Positions 53,339-62,853 of a stretch of DNA of 64,000 nucleotides are shown piece by piece (position 1 is the first letter of the stretch; each line of letters starts with the position of its first letter). Location: assembly GCA_027451905.1 (NCBI GenBank), contig DAIDHV010000004.1, positions 1 to 64,000 on the forward strand, read 5' to 3'. The notes under the pieces are model-generated. The model did not search any database and had not been told where the DNA came from. It saw nothing but the letters and a program-made list of their open reading frames with translations. Source of the stretch: Armatimonadota bacterium (GTDB lineage: Bacteria > Armatimonadota > Fimbriimonadia > Fimbriimonadales > Fimbriimonadaceae). Made by a program: the position numbers and the translations under genes.

Positions 53339-53809
53339 ATGCTCCCATCTCCTGATACGCTTAATGACTTTGAAGAAGGTAAATTTGTTTTGGCAAATTT
53401 AGCCGCAAAAAGGGCAGAGCAGCTTATTAAAGGCGGTACGCCGCTTGTCAATATTGATTCTAAGCATCCTCTAACTATTGCTTTGGCAGAAATTGCCGCC
53501 AAAAAGATCACCCCAAGGATGCCTGAGGGCCCTGGCTTGGCTGCTCCAGAAATTGAATTGCCAACCCTTACCACCGAAACAGGTCTCTTGCTGCCATCAC
53601 TTGATGACATGGATACGGATGATGAATTGCTAGACGATCACTTGGATGACGAAGAGCATGAAGTGGACGCGTTTGGAAGTGACCAAACTGCAATTGCTGA
53701 CCTCGTTTCTGAGGATGGTTCCGACGAAGCTTCCTCCGATGCCGACTTGAGCTTGGCTGACCTCCAAGAGCAAGAAGAAGGCGCCGATCCCGACGCTGAA
53801 GAAGAATAA
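53339..53809 (+). CDS. rpoZ: RNA polymerase omega-subunit-like protein with long acidic C-terminal tail
   Basis: The first 70 of 156 residues match omega: FEEGKFVLANLAAKRAEQLI, then a KHPLTIALAEIAAKKITP helix, the regions that clamp the beta-prime C-terminus. Residues from about 95 to the end are very rich in Asp and Glu (DDMDTDDELLDDHLDDEEHE and similar). Omega normally ends by about 70-110 residues, so the tail is unusual. It promotes assembly of the polymerase. The dnaJ gene begins 9 bp after its stop. Confidence 0.85.
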   Translation: MLPSPDTLNDFEEGKFVLANLAAKRAEQLIKGGTPLVNIDSKHPLTIALAEIAAKKITPRMPEGPGLAAPEIELPTLTTETGLLLPSLDDMDTDDELLDDHLDDEEHEVDAFGSDQTAIADLVSEDGSDEASSDADLSLADLQEQEEGADPDAEEE

Positions 53810-53818
53810 GTTTTAGCA

Positions 53819-54931
53819 ATGCCGGTTAAGGATCCTTATGCCACCTTGGGTGTGCCCAAAGATGCTTCCCCTGATGAAGTCAAGTCTGCCTTTCGCAAAC
53901 TTGCTCGGCAATATCATCCCGACGTCAACCCCAATAATCCTGAAGCAGAAGAGAAGTTTAAGGAGATTGGAGAAGCCTATTCCATTCTTTCTGATCCCGA
54001 TAAACGAAGTCAGTTTGACCGTTTTGGCACCGTAAGTGACCAAGGCGTGCCCAATGGGGATTTCTTTCAGGCCGGTGGCATAGGTGATCTTTTTGACATG
54101 TTTTTTGGCGGCATGGGGGGATCGCAGGGAGGGTTCTCTCGGGGCCAAGACGGTGCCGATATCAATGCAAGAGTCAGCCTAAGCATGGTTGACGTCCTTC
54201 ATGGATGCGAAAGAGAACTCAAGTTAAAGCGTTATCAAGTTTGTGAAGACTGTAATGGAAGCGGTGCCGAAAAAGGACACCCTCCTGTCACCTGCCCCAT
54301 TTGCAAAGGAAATGGCGTTGTCATCCAGGTTCACCAGACTTTGCTGGGCCAAATGCGAACACAGGCACCGTGTTCTCAGTGCGGCGGGACGGGTAAGAAA
54401 ATTACGCATCCGTGCCCCACTTGTCATAGCCGCAAGGTTGTGCAAACCGAGGAAGTTCTGAAAGTTGAAATTCCAGCCGGAGTGGAAACTGGACAAACCC
54501 TGCACCTGGTTGGGAAGGGCCATTCTGGAATTGATGGGGGAAGACCCGGTGATCTTTACGTTAACATTTTGGTGGAAGAAGATCCACGCTTCACCAGAGA
54601 AGGTCTAAACCTTGTTACGGAAGTTCACTTATCCTTTGCGCAGGCTGCGCTTGGTGATCAAATCACACTGCAACTGATCGAGGGAGAGCATTCCTTGACG
54701 ATTCCGGCTGGTACTCAGCCCGGAGAAGAAATCCGGATTCGCGGTTTGGGATTGCCTCAGGTTAGAGGAGGGCGTAAAGGAGATTTAATCGTTTCGATCC
54801 AGGTTAAGATTCCAACACATCTCACTTCAGAGCAAAAGGAAGCCATTACCAACTTGGCGGCTTTGTTTAATGAATCGGACCGCCATGAGCACGGTGGACT
54901 GTTCTCGGGCCTGTTCGGTAAGAAAAAGTAG
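53819..54931 (+). CDS. dnaJ: Chaperone protein DnaJ (Hsp40)
   Basis: This 370-residue co-chaperone stimulates the Hsp70 DnaK. The J domain (residues 5-70) has the invariant HPD in YHPDVNP. A Gly/Phe-rich linker (about 78-108) is followed by the zinc-binding domain with four CXXC sites: [24 protein letters not shown] and CPTCHSRK. The last lacks the GXG half. The C-terminal substrate domains follow. No dnaK or grpE is in the window. It is coupled to rpoZ (9 bp) and prmA (4 bp). Confidence 0.96.
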   Translation: MPVKDPYATLGVPKDASPDEVKSAFRKLARQYHPDVNPNNPEAEEKFKEIGEAYSILSDPDKRSQFDRFGTVSDQGVPNGDFFQAGGIGDLFDMFFGGMGGSQGGFSRGQDGADINARVSLSMVDVLHGCERELKLKRYQVCEDCNGSGAEKGHPPVTCPICKGNGVVIQVHQTLLGQMRTQAPCSQCGGTGKKITHPCPTCHSRKVVQTEEVLKVEIPAGVETGQTLHLVGKGHSGIDGGRPGDLYVNILVEEDPRFTREGLNLVTEVHLSFAQAALGDQITLQLIEGEHSLTIPAGTQPGEEIRIRGLGLPQVRGGRKGDLIVSIQVKIPTHLTSEQKEAITNLAALFNESDRHEHGGLFSGLFGKKK

Positions 54932-54935
54932 CTTC

Positions 54936-55781
54936 ATGGAGTGGCTTGAAGTCAAAGTATTTCTAAAGGAAGTCCCTGAAGATTGGTCTTATTTAATTTC
55001 TGTCCTTCACGATTTAGGTTGTCCCAATTCTAGGATTGTTGATGACCCACCCCAGATGATTGGCTGCTTTCCGGACTTACCCGGTGTTCAAAACTCTATC
55101 GAAGAGCTTAGGCTAAAGTCGGAACCTGTGGGCTGTGAAAGAATCGAAACGTCCCGCATAGCCGATCAAGACTGGGTTGAAGTTTTTAGGGCCCATTTTA
55201 AAAGAAAGGAAATTGGAGACCGCTTAGTCATAGTTCCTAGTTGGGACAAAGACGAGGTAGAGAATGTTCGAATCCCGATTTACCTAGATCCCGGCCAGGC
55301 CTTTGGAACCGGTGATCACCCCACCACCCAAATGTGCTTGGAACTGCTGCAACAGCTAGACGTCAAAGGCAAAAATGTGGCAGATATTGGCTGTGGCTCT
55401 GGCATCCTGGGGATCGCGGCGCTTAAATTGGGAGCCAATCAAGTGACGGGTTTTGATATCGAGGAAGCAAGCGTTGTGGTTGCCAATGAAAACGCCGCCA
55501 AGAATGATGTCAAGGTCCAGTTTTTCCAAGGAGACCATCCAACATGTTTGCAAAGCCAAGCTCCGTTCGACATCATCTTTTCTAACATTATTAGTGCAAC
55601 CCTGATTAACTTTTCAAGGCATATCCCCCCGCTTCTGGCTTCGGGAGGCTGTTGGATCACAAGCGGGGTCATCCCCGATAACTTTCCTGAAGTTTCGCAC
55701 GCTGCCGAACAATGTGGCTTTGTTTTGCAGACCTATCGTGAACAAGACGGTTGGACCGCGGCCATCTTTCAGTTAAAATGA
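54936..55781 (+). CDS. prmA: Ribosomal protein L11 methyltransferase
   Basis: This 281-residue SAM-dependent methyltransferase trimethylates lysines of ribosomal protein L11. An N-terminal substrate domain is followed by the hallmark YLDPGQAFGTGDHPTT, the SAM motif VADIGCGSGILGIAALKLGA and IIFSNIISATL (NPP-like motif IV). I chose the ATG at 54936, four bases after the dnaJ stop; a start at 54870 is inside dnaJ. It overlaps rsmE as ATGA. The order dnaJ-prmA-rsmE is also common in Firmicutes. Confidence 0.94.
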   Translation: MEWLEVKVFLKEVPEDWSYLISVLHDLGCPNSRIVDDPPQMIGCFPDLPGVQNSIEELRLKSEPVGCERIETSRIADQDWVEVFRAHFKRKEIGDRLVIVPSWDKDEVENVRIPIYLDPGQAFGTGDHPTTQMCLELLQQLDVKGKNVADIGCGSGILGIAALKLGANQVTGFDIEEASVVVANENAAKNDVKVQFFQGDHPTCLQSQAPFDIIFSNIISATLINFSRHIPPLLASGGCWITSGVIPDNFPEVSHAAEQCGFVLQTYREQDGWTAAIFQLK

Positions 55782-56470
55782 AGTCTTATCGAGGTTTACC
55801 GAGGTGCTTTGTGCCCGGTGTTACTGCAGATGAACCGATTCGGCTCCCAACCAATGAGTACGAAAAATTCCATCGGATTTTGCGGCTTGCATCAGGAGAT
55901 GAAATCCTTGTTTTGCCCAACGATGGTACCGCGATTCGATGTCGATATCAGGGGAAGACAGTTGTACCCATTGATGTATTTCAACCTGAAACAGAGCTTC
56001 CCATCCGCATCACGGTTGTTCAGGCCCTACCCAAGGGTGACAAACTCGATGATATCATCCGAAGCTGCGCTGAGCTTGGTGTTCAGAAATTTGTGCTTTT
56101 TGCATCGGATCGCAGCGTGGTCAAGTGGGACCAAGCCAAGTTGGAAGCAAGGATCAAGCGTTTGGAGACCATCGCGGCGGAAGCCTGCGAGGTCGCGTTT
56201 AGAACTCATTTACCTTCCGTAGAGTTTTGTGCGTCTTGGGAAGCTATTTTTGATCAACCCCACCTCATAGTGCTCAGCGAAGCGGAAGGGATATCTGCGC
56301 CGCTGAGCCAGTTTCGCAACCAAGATATTAGCCTCTTAGTTGGTCCAGAGGGAGGGTGGTCTCCTCGCGAACGTGAGCGGTTCAAGGGCAAAGAAGTCAC
56401 GCTGGGGCCCAGGGTGCTGCGGGTTGATCATGCAGCCGCGGCAGCAGTAGCTTCTTTGGTTATCCCCTAA
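55778..56470 (+). CDS. rsmE: 16S rRNA (uracil(1498)-N(3))-methyltransferase
   Basis: This 230-residue SPOUT-fold enzyme methylates U1498 of 16S rRNA. An N-terminal PUA-like part (KFHRILRLASGDEILVL) is followed by VVQALPKGDKLDDIIRSCAELG. The knotted SAM site has SLLVGPEGGWSPRERE and LGPRVLRVDHAAAA, in place of the usual LGXRILRXETA. I chose the ATG at 55778, which overlaps the prmA stop as ATGA. It is the last gene of the rpoZ-dnaJ-prmA-rsmE run and converges, 7 bp away, on the next gene. Confidence 0.92.
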   Translation: MKSYRGLPRCFVPGVTADEPIRLPTNEYEKFHRILRLASGDEILVLPNDGTAIRCRYQGKTVVPIDVFQPETELPIRITVVQALPKGDKLDDIIRSCAELGVQKFVLFASDRSVVKWDQAKLEARIKRLETIAAEACEVAFRTHLPSVEFCASWEAIFDQPHLIVLSEAEGISAPLSQFRNQDISLLVGPEGGWSPRERERFKGKEVTLGPRVLRVDHAAAAAVASLVIP

Positions 56471-56477
56471 AGCTCAT

Positions 56478-58409
56478 TTATTGGGAATTGACTTTGATAA
56501 GATCAAACTGATTTCCTGCCACAACCACCTTCCCCAAGCTTGAAAGATCGGAAAAAGGAGAATGGGGGATGGCACCTGGCGCGATGGTCACAATGTAATT
56601 GGCGTTCATTTGGGTTAAAAACAGCTTTGCCGCCATGGGATCGGGGTTTCGCATGAAGAGGTCTTTCATGCTTGCATTTCTTCGTGCCATGTAGTCGGGA
56701 GTTTCACTCCAATGGCCGGCAAAGGTGTAGACTCCGGCAAGCCCAGAAAGGATTGGATTGAGGTCGGGCACTAATGGTGTGCCAAATGCGCCTGGCACGT
56801 TTTTTCCAGAGGGATCTTCCTCAGGATCAGGAATCCCGGGGATCGCGGCAACGTTGATGGGTCCCTTGGCAGAGCGTTGATCAAGGTAGCGCACGATCTG
56901 CATTTCGTTGCTGGTTAGATAAACCGGTTGCACGGTTGTGCTGCTGACGTTGCCTTGAATAAGCCTAACTTCTCGAAGAACCCATTGAAAGGAACTGCCG
57001 GAGAGAATGAGCAGAAACAATACGCTGGCAAAGTTTCGATTTGCTCGAAGCCTTGTTTGCGTGAGCTGGTACATGCCAAGGCCGGCAAGAATTCCCCACG
57101 GTATAGCGAGACCCATTGCTAGTTTTCTCTCAAAAAGAGCGGGAAAATAGGGGGCAATCAGCCCAATGACGGCCCAAGCCATCACGAGGTTGGTAGCCTG
57201 GTTTTTTGTTGATAGAAACCACAAAGACACAAGGGCGAGCACGAAGCAGACGGCAAACGCAGCTTGATTCAGAAAATAACCTTGTTGGTGCACGGGAGCA
57301 AAATAGAGGCCCAAAACGAGTAGGGCAAGTAAGAAAGGGCCAGTTGCTTTGCCGATATTCTTTTTGTCAACTCCGCTCGCCAAAAAGGGAATCGCTAGCA
57401 CCAAAAGGGGCAAGTATCCAATAATTTCCGCTTTAAAAGGAGCGGCAAAGGTTGGGGTTGCGGCGCGGCTGGCAAAGATGGGATCTGCCTTCAGCACGTG
57501 CATAAACCAAAGAGCGGCGGGCACGGCTCCTGCCCCAATAAAAATGGTTCGGCTAGCCCAGTTCCAAGTGAAGGCCTTTGATGAAAAAGTTGTGACTAAG
57601 AACCCAACTAAAACCAACGCCAATAGCAGGCAATCATAGCTGTGAACGTTCATGAGCACGCCAAACCCAATAATGCCGACGACAAGCCACTTGGACTGAT
57701 TGTCATCCTTTACGGCAAGGACCGCAAGCAAGGTGGCGAGGATCAAAACAAACGAAACCACAAAGAGACCATTGGATAAAAAGCTAGGAAAGAGGTAGCC
57801 CTCCGGTTGCCAAATGTCAGTAGGAAGCCAACCTCCGGTTAAAGGTTTCATCCACAGTGTTTGTGATTGACTAAGGACCCTTCCAAAATCTTGCCAGGCT
57901 AAAAACCCGATTCCTCCCCCAAATGTTGCGATTGTTATACAAAGTTTCCGGGCGTAGACAGATGGCGTAATTTGGGCAATGAGCCGGTAGAGAAGAGGAA
58001 TGACGGCTCCAATAAGCCCGACTCTGGCAAGGTTGGAAGTCAGGGACGTTCCAAAGAGCTTCGAGACCAATCCCAGAAGCCAAAAGTAAAGGTGGATGGT
58101 TAATTTAGGCTGAGGCTGAGTGGTGAATCGATTATCAAAGAGAAAGTGACCATGGGCAGCTTGCCACATCCATGCCGCGTAAACCATATGGTCATCGGTA
58201 TTGAATGGGAATCCTATGTAGGTTTGGCCGACTGGGGCAAGCAAATTTCCAAGTAAGAAAGTGGATGCGGCAACTGCCATCGTACCAAGAATGAACCAAA
58301 GAAGGAACTTCTTTTCGTGCTGGGCAAGTTGGGAAGATGTTGACGGCTTAAGGTCCGATTCAACCGATCCTTCCGCTTCGTCGCTTCTGGTGGGTTCCAT
58401 ATTTGCCAT
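56478..58409 (-). CDS. Polytopic membrane protein, GT-C-like, of unknown function
   Basis: This 643-residue protein has a charged N-terminus of about 35 residues and about 12 hydrophobic helices. The soluble C-terminal domain is about 150 residues. After helix 1, GFPFNTDDHMVYAAWMW resembles the first acidic loop of GT-C glycosyltransferases, but no exact family is recognised. A late PDYMARRNASMKDLFMRNP segment and the MAAKLFLTQMNANYIV pattern resemble the end of dolichyl-phosphate-type transferases. It lies 5 bp after the lipoprotein gene and is probably the last gene of that operon. The YfhO-like gene at 13754 has a similar layout. Confidence 0.72.
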   Translation of the reverse strand: MANMEPTRSDEAEGSVESDLKPSTSSQLAQHEKKFLLWFILGTMAVAASTFLLGNLLAPVGQTYIGFPFNTDDHMVYAAWMWQAAHGHFLFDNRFTTQPQPKLTIHLYFWLLGLVSKLFGTSLTSNLARVGLIGAVIPLLYRLIAQITPSVYARKLCITIATFGGGIGFLAWQDFGRVLSQSQTLWMKPLTGGWLPTDIWQPEGYLFPSFLSNGLFVVSFVLILATLLAVLAVKDDNQSKWLVVGIIGFGVLMNVHSYDCLLLALVLVGFLVTTFSSKAFTWNWASRTIFIGAGAVPAALWFMHVLKADPIFASRAATPTFAAPFKAEIIGYLPLLVLAIPFLASGVDKKNIGKATGPFLLALLVLGLYFAPVHQQGYFLNQAAFAVCFVLALVSLWFLSTKNQATNLVMAWAVIGLIAPYFPALFERKLAMGLAIPWGILAGLGMYQLTQTRLRANRNFASVLFLLILSGSSFQWVLREVRLIQGNVSSTTVQPVYLTSNEMQIVRYLDQRSAKGPINVAAIPGIPDPEEDPSGKNVPGAFGTPLVPDLNPILSGLAGVYTFAGHWSETPDYMARRNASMKDLFMRNPDPMAAKLFLTQMNANYIVTIAPGAIPHSPFSDLSSLGKVVVAGNQFDLIKVNSQ

Positions 58410-58414
58410 TGAAA

Positions 58415-58891
58415 CTAATTTGGAACCGGCTTTCCAAGCTCTTTATAGATTCTGATGATTAAAGCAGAGTTCGAAGCCGCTTCCTGATTTTTGGGGTCGA
58501 CCTTTAGGACCTGTTTATAAATTTCCAGTGCCTTTTTGTACTTGATTTTGCGGTCGATTTTGGGATCCACCATCAGTCCCATTGCTAACCGATCGGATGC
58601 AACCACATAGTCTTTCTTGGCAGTGAGGTCATTGGGATGAGCTTTTAGCGCTTTGATGGCTTTATTTTGAGCGGATTCTAGTTGGGCGGTTGTAGGATTG
58701 CCATCATTTTGAGGACCCGTCATCGAGGGATCAAACCCACCATGGCTGGTTGAGGTTGCATCTGAGTCAACGTAGTGATAGCTCACAGGAGTCTGGGATG
58801 CCGCCGGCCCCGCATTGGGACGGCAACCCAGCAGCAGCATTGAGAAGGACAAGAGGGTAAAAAAATGGACAACAACTTTCATCCGAACCAT
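58415..58891 (-). CDS. TPR-like lipoprotein
   Basis: This 158-residue protein has a signal peptide ending in the lipobox MLLLGC, so it should be lipid-anchored after cleavage by signal peptidase II. A Ser/Thr/Pro-rich linker of about 50 residues is followed by helical TPR-like repeats (KYKKALEIYKQVLKVDPKN). I used the ATG at 58891; 58882 is also possible. It lies 54 bp after the DUF4350 gene and 5 bp before the GT-C-like gene, so it is probably in the same operon. Its partner is unknown. Confidence 0.75.
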   Translation of the reverse strand: MVRMKVVVHFFTLLSFSMLLLGCRPNAGPAASQTPVSYHYVDSDATSTSHGGFDPSMTGPQNDGNPTTAQLESAQNKAIKALKAHPNDLTAKKDYVVASDRLAMGLMVDPKIDRKIKYKKALEIYKQVLKVDPKNQEAASNSALIIRIYKELGKPVPN

Positions 58892-58945
58892 TATTCTACG
58901 ACAATTTGCTAAAAAAGGCATACAAGCTTCTGCAATAACATAACT

Positions 58946-60076
58946 TTAGAAGGACTTTTTGCGGCGAACCAACCGCTTGGATGTCCCTACTGCAGACCAA
59001 AAGTGGGCTTCAAATTCTTGCAAGGCAGCTAGTTTTGCCTTATCTTCTTTAGGGTGATTGAGCAGGCTCTCCAGCTTTCTCAGCGAAGCACGGATGTCTT
59101 CCGGTAGTTTTTCGTCTCTGACCTGGCGCGAAGCGATTTTGGAAATCTCAAAGTGGTTCCTTATTTTTGATTCTAAATTTTGATAAACCCTTGTTACAGC
59201 GGGATCAAAGCCAAAGGTCCGCTCAAGTGAACCGGAAATGGCATCGGCAAATGTTCGGCTTGAGGTTTGAACGCGGCGATACGTTGTAGGAAGCCCAAAC
59301 CGAAGTCCCAAAGTCATTGCCACCACTAGCATCAAAATGAGGCATTGATTCCAGCCCTGCATAGCCCAAGGGCCCAAGGCCTCAAAGATAGTTGGCGGAT
59401 TCTCTCTTGTGAACTCAGTATTGAGAATGATCTTTTTTGAGGGACACAAGCGCGAAATCATTTCTAAAAGGAAGAAGGAATTATCGGCTTTGTCTAGATA
59501 GGCATTGCAGGCTAATTCGGCATTAGTTTGTGCAACTAAGTTATTGGTGCGACTGTTAAGGATTTTAACCTGAGCTATTGGTGATTCTATTTCGCCGGCG
59601 GTGTAAGCAATGGTGTAGGCGTTTTCCAAGGCATAGGTGTTAATGACGGGGTTCAAGCACACGATATTCAGAGGTTTAGAAGCGTTTAAGTAGTTTATGC
59701 TTGTTGGGCTTAAAGCCTCGGGTGGAAGTGCGTCTTTCCTAGGATAGAGGAGCAGTAAAAAATTCCCGCCTGACTTGCTAATGTCCGGCAACAGGGAATT
59801 CGTCAATTCATTTTCTGAGTTCAATGATCCCTCCTGATAAAAACAAATTTCGAGTTCACCTCGAGGAACCGCCATTTGGTCGATACCTTCTGTTTGAACC
59901 TGATACCCAAGTTCTTTTAAGAGGGTGACAAAAGCGGCGGTGCCTCCTGGATCATAAGAAGTTGGGCGGAAATGAGCATACGGAGAATTTGAAGAAATAC
60001 CAACAAAGAACGCTCCGACTGCCAGCAACACGGCAAACAGATAAACCATCTTCTTGAAGTTGAGACTGATGCTCAT
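58946..60076 (-). CDS. DUF4350-domain membrane protein
   Basis: This 376-residue protein has an N-terminal membrane segment (about 10-28). An outer domain with the DUF4350 pattern (PYAHFRPTSYDPGGTAAFVTLLKELGYQV) follows, then a second segment at about 240-260 and a soluble C-terminal part. DUF4350 proteins usually lie in operons with DUF4129, MoxR-type AAA ATPase and DUF58 genes; their function is unknown. It overlaps the DUF4129 gene by 4 bp. The ATPase and DUF58 genes are not downstream here, where a lipoprotein gene comes instead. Confidence 0.78.
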   Translation of the reverse strand: MSISLNFKKMVYLFAVLLAVGAFFVGISSNSPYAHFRPTSYDPGGTAAFVTLLKELGYQVQTEGIDQMAVPRGELEICFYQEGSLNSENELTNSLLPDISKSGGNFLLLLYPRKDALPPEALSPTSINYLNASKPLNIVCLNPVINTYALENAYTIAYTAGEIESPIAQVKILNSRTNNLVAQTNAELACNAYLDKADNSFFLLEMISRLCPSKKIILNTEFTRENPPTIFEALGPWAMQGWNQCLILMLVVAMTLGLRFGLPTTYRRVQTSSRTFADAISGSLERTFGFDPAVTRVYQNLESKIRNHFEISKIASRQVRDEKLPEDIRASLRKLESLLNHPKEDKAKLAALQEFEAHFWSAVGTSKRLVRRKKSF

Positions 60077-61002
60077 GGCGTTATCTCCTCTTCAGTCTTG
60101 GTTCCTATGGTCACAGCTCGGCCCGGCTTAGAATCCTTTTCAAGTTGAGCCTTGATCTGCATGACTCCGTTGAGAAGGGCAAGGTATTGGAATTCGCTAA
60201 CTGGTTTGTGACCGTACCAAGCCTCATCAAATGTCTTGGTTTCGTTGTCATAAGACAGGTTAGGCGGCCGTTTGGGAGACCGATTGATTCTAGCGAGGTG
60301 TTGCCAGTTGGTCTGAGAACGGTCGAATCGAGCCACAGAAGCCATGTCAAACTGAAGCAGTCCGCTGATGTAGGCGCACCGAATCGCTCGCCTCCAGTCG
60401 CCGGCATTTGCGTATTTGCGAGCGGCTTCTATCCATTCATCAAAAGTGGTCGCCATTTCCTCATCTTCCACAAGGAGGGTCCGCGCTTTCTTCCTCCTTC
60501 GAAATCGAGTCACAAAGTAAATTCCAGCTCCAAGCAAGGCAAGGACAACTAAGCCGATGAGTCCCCAAAACAGGATCGTAAGAAAGTTCAGCCCGGCTGG
60601 AGGCACCATCGGATGAAAGGAGGGCACAGGCTGCCTTTTGAAGAGCTTTTCCAGAGCTTTTGCGATCCAGTTTTTAGACTGTTTTGGCCCTATGCCTTTG
60701 TAAAGCTTAGACTGGGTAATTGCAGAGGCTTTGGATTGAAGCACTTTGGAATCGGCGGAAACCGTGGACTGATTTGTAAAAACCTGCTTGGCATTCAGCT
60801 GATTTTTCATCAACTTAATCTGCTTAGCAATCTCTGATGAACTTAGATTTTGAAGTTTTTGGCTTTCTGCTTTTAAAACTGGATCGCCTTGAACGGCACG
60901 AGAATGGATAAATGTGCTCTGAGCCTTAGTCAGCGAGGTGGAATTGGCAAAGATTTGGCAAGCCAAGCCAGTGAAGACGATCCAAATAAAAAGCTTCTTC
61001 AC
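60073..61002 (-). CDS. DUF4129-domain membrane protein
   Basis: This 309-residue protein has a signal peptide (KKLFIWIVFTGLACQIFAN). A helical, Gln/Lys-rich outer region follows, then one membrane helix (about 145-170) and a C-terminal DUF4129 region (AARKYANAGDWRRAIRCAYISGL ... TFDEAWYG). That family is linked to membrane proteins of the MoxR/DUF58 cluster. Its ATG overlaps the upstream gene by 4 bp, and its end overlaps DUF4350 by 4 bp. The function is unknown. Confidence 0.78.
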   Translation of the reverse strand: MKKLFIWIVFTGLACQIFANSTSLTKAQSTFIHSRAVQGDPVLKAESQKLQNLSSSEIAKQIKLMKNQLNAKQVFTNQSTVSADSKVLQSKASAITQSKLYKGIGPKQSKNWIAKALEKLFKRQPVPSFHPMVPPAGLNFLTILFWGLIGLVVLALLGAGIYFVTRFRRRKKARTLLVEDEEMATTFDEWIEAARKYANAGDWRRAIRCAYISGLLQFDMASVARFDRSQTNWQHLARINRSPKRPPNLSYDNETKTFDEAWYGHKPVSEFQYLALLNGVMQIKAQLEKDSKPGRAVTIGTKTEEEITP

Positions 61003-62027
61003 GGCAATTCGACAGCCACCTTTTTGGGATGAATAATATCACTGGCCAATATCTGAATATCGTAGCCCTCATACTTAAACCGAGTTTGAAAATAGATAAA
61101 AGTTGTTGCCGTGTTTAGGTAAAAGTAGCAAATCCAAACTGCGGCAAAGAAGGGTAAAAACTCAATCGCTGCATTGATGATGCTTGAAACCCAACCTGCT
61201 CCGAGCATCGAAGTCACGGTACCTGTAATGTTAATAGCACTTAATGGAAGGCTTAGCCCTGCGTATGCAGCTGCTCCTATGAATAAAATGACAAACTGTT
61301 GCTGAAGGAGGGTGTTTACGGGGATGGATCCCATCCCTTTGCGGCCAGATAAGAGTGCTCGGCTTCTTTTGGCGGCAGCCGTTACTGACATCCCCTCCAC
61401 AATCACGATTGTAGGGGCCAATCTTTGGTAGCTAGCATACAGGAAGAACCAGAAGAACTCCACAAGCAAAAAAATCCATCCGAACGCAGAAAGCACGAAG
61501 CCTGATTCTTGCTTTTGCAGAAATGCAGCAAGAAGTATGGCAAGAGCCACGAAGGCGGGCGCAACTGAAATCACAGAGGTACGGACCGACGAAAGAAAGA
61601 CTTTCCAAATGTGGGTTGAAAAGCCCTTCTCTAGTTGGGAATCAGTTGGCATGTCACCAAGAATGTAGCCAGAGGTTAGCCGGACCGAAATATACATCAT
61701 CCAGGCAAATGAAAACAGCATGAGCGGCAATGCAACCAGGCCACCCAATAAAATCCTAACCAATGACTCTTTGAGTTGAGCGGTTAAGTCATGGGGGTGA
61801 GCGGTAAGGAAGAAAGACTCTAGAACGAAATGATCAAGAAAAGCAACCGAAAAGGCTAAAAGCAAGGCGGGAATTACAGTGTGACGAAAGTAGCTAGGAC
61901 CGAAGCTCCGGGCAGACTGAACTGCAAAGTCAGACACGTCAGAGGTTCTGATTTTGTCTACTATTGCTAACTTCTTCTTGTTAAGAAAATTCCTCTGTTG
62001 GAATCTCTCGGCGGGGTCATGCGTCAA
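60999..62027 (-). CDS. Polytopic membrane protein (glycerophosphodiesterase membrane-domain-like)
   Basis: This 342-residue protein has about six hydrophobic helices. The region VIVEGMSVTAAAKRSRALLSG and the C-terminal YFQTRFKYEGYDIQILA resemble a family often annotated as glycerophosphoryl diester phosphodiesterase membrane domain, commonly found beside DUF4129 genes. No catalytic domain is present. It is the first gene of a coupled operon continuing with DUF4129 and DUF4350, and it overlaps the former by 4 bp. It is divergent from the LolA-like gene (54 bp). Confidence 0.72.
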   Translation of the reverse strand: MTHDPAERFQQRNFLNKKKLAIVDKIRTSDVSDFAVQSARSFGPSYFRHTVIPALLLAFSVAFLDHFVLESFFLTAHPHDLTAQLKESLVRILLGGLVALPLMLFSFAWMMYISVRLTSGYILGDMPTDSQLEKGFSTHIWKVFLSSVRTSVISVAPAFVALAILLAAFLQKQESGFVLSAFGWIFLLVEFFWFFLYASYQRLAPTIVIVEGMSVTAAAKRSRALLSGRKGMGSIPVNTLLQQQFVILFIGAAAYAGLSLPLSAINITGTVTSMLGAGWVSSIINAAIEFLPFFAAVWICYFYLNTATTFIYFQTRFKYEGYDIQILASDIIHPKKVAVELP

Positions 62028-62081
62028 TAAGAGATAGTTTAACGTGAATCACACAAATCTAACACAACTCTGGGTGACGAT

Positions 62082-62798
62082 ATGATCGCAGCCTTTCTGT
62101 ATCCAACGCTATTGGCTGCGGCGCCAAGGCTTGCGCCTCCCGAACTCCAAGATTTAGTTCCTCATCGCCTCTCCTCTATCAGTTTTACGGCTAAGGTTCT
62201 GATGGGTAACCAAGCCGAACTCAGGAAAATTAGCGAGGATTTTGGGAAGGCTTATCGGTTTGATCATGCTCAAATTGACATGGAAACACCCTTCAAGGTC
62301 CGAGTCACTTCGATTGTGCAAAACGAGAGCATTATTGAAATCGGAAACGGAAATCGGGTTGAGTATCGGATTCCTAGGGCAGGAGTCCACACGGTGCAAA
62401 ACATCGTCAACCAGCCGGGTCGGCGACTGACCTTCTTGGATTACGGATTGGTTTCTAAGGGGTTTGAGACTTTCTTTGATTCAAGATTCGTTCGGGTCGA
62501 TCGCGCCACGCACGATGATGTTTTTGATCTCACTTATGCCAATAAGGAAGCCAAGGATACAAGCCGATTCCGAATCTGGATCAATCCCAGCCGCCAAATG
62601 GTGGATCGTAAAGAGTGGTACGGGCAAGGTGGCCAGTTAAGGGCAACGTTTTACTACAAGAACCCATCGGAATATGATCACATTTGGGTGCCAACAATGT
62701 TGGTTGTTAGAAACGCAGAAGATCGGCTCGCTGGCGAAATGAAGTTCGAAAAAATTAAAGTCAATCCGTACTTAAAGCCGTCCTTATTTGGAATCTAG
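62082..62798 (+). CDS. LolA-like outer-membrane lipoprotein-sorting family protein
   Basis: This 238-residue protein has a short hydrophobic N-terminus (MIAAFLYPTLLAAAPRLAP), likely a signal peptide. It then has a beta-rich fold with the pattern SISFTAKVLMGN, FKVRVTSIVQNESIIEIGNG and FRIWINPSRQMVDRKEWYG. The layout resembles LolA/DUF2092 lipoprotein-carrier relatives, but identity is low and the call is tentative. It is monocistronic between divergent and convergent neighbours. The unknown protein at 10765-11976 may share this fold. Confidence 0.65.
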   Translation: MIAAFLYPTLLAAAPRLAPPELQDLVPHRLSSISFTAKVLMGNQAELRKISEDFGKAYRFDHAQIDMETPFKVRVTSIVQNESIIEIGNGNRVEYRIPRAGVHTVQNIVNQPGRRLTFLDYGLVSKGFETFFDSRFVRVDRATHDDVFDLTYANKEAKDTSRFRIWINPSRQMVDRKEWYGQGGQLRATFYYKNPSEYDHIWVPTMLVVRNAEDRLAGEMKFEKIKVNPYLKPSLFGI

Positions 62799-62853
62799 CT
62801 CTGGCTCAAGTCTGAAGTTGGACTAGGTTTAAGAAATGCTGTCAAGCAGAAAG

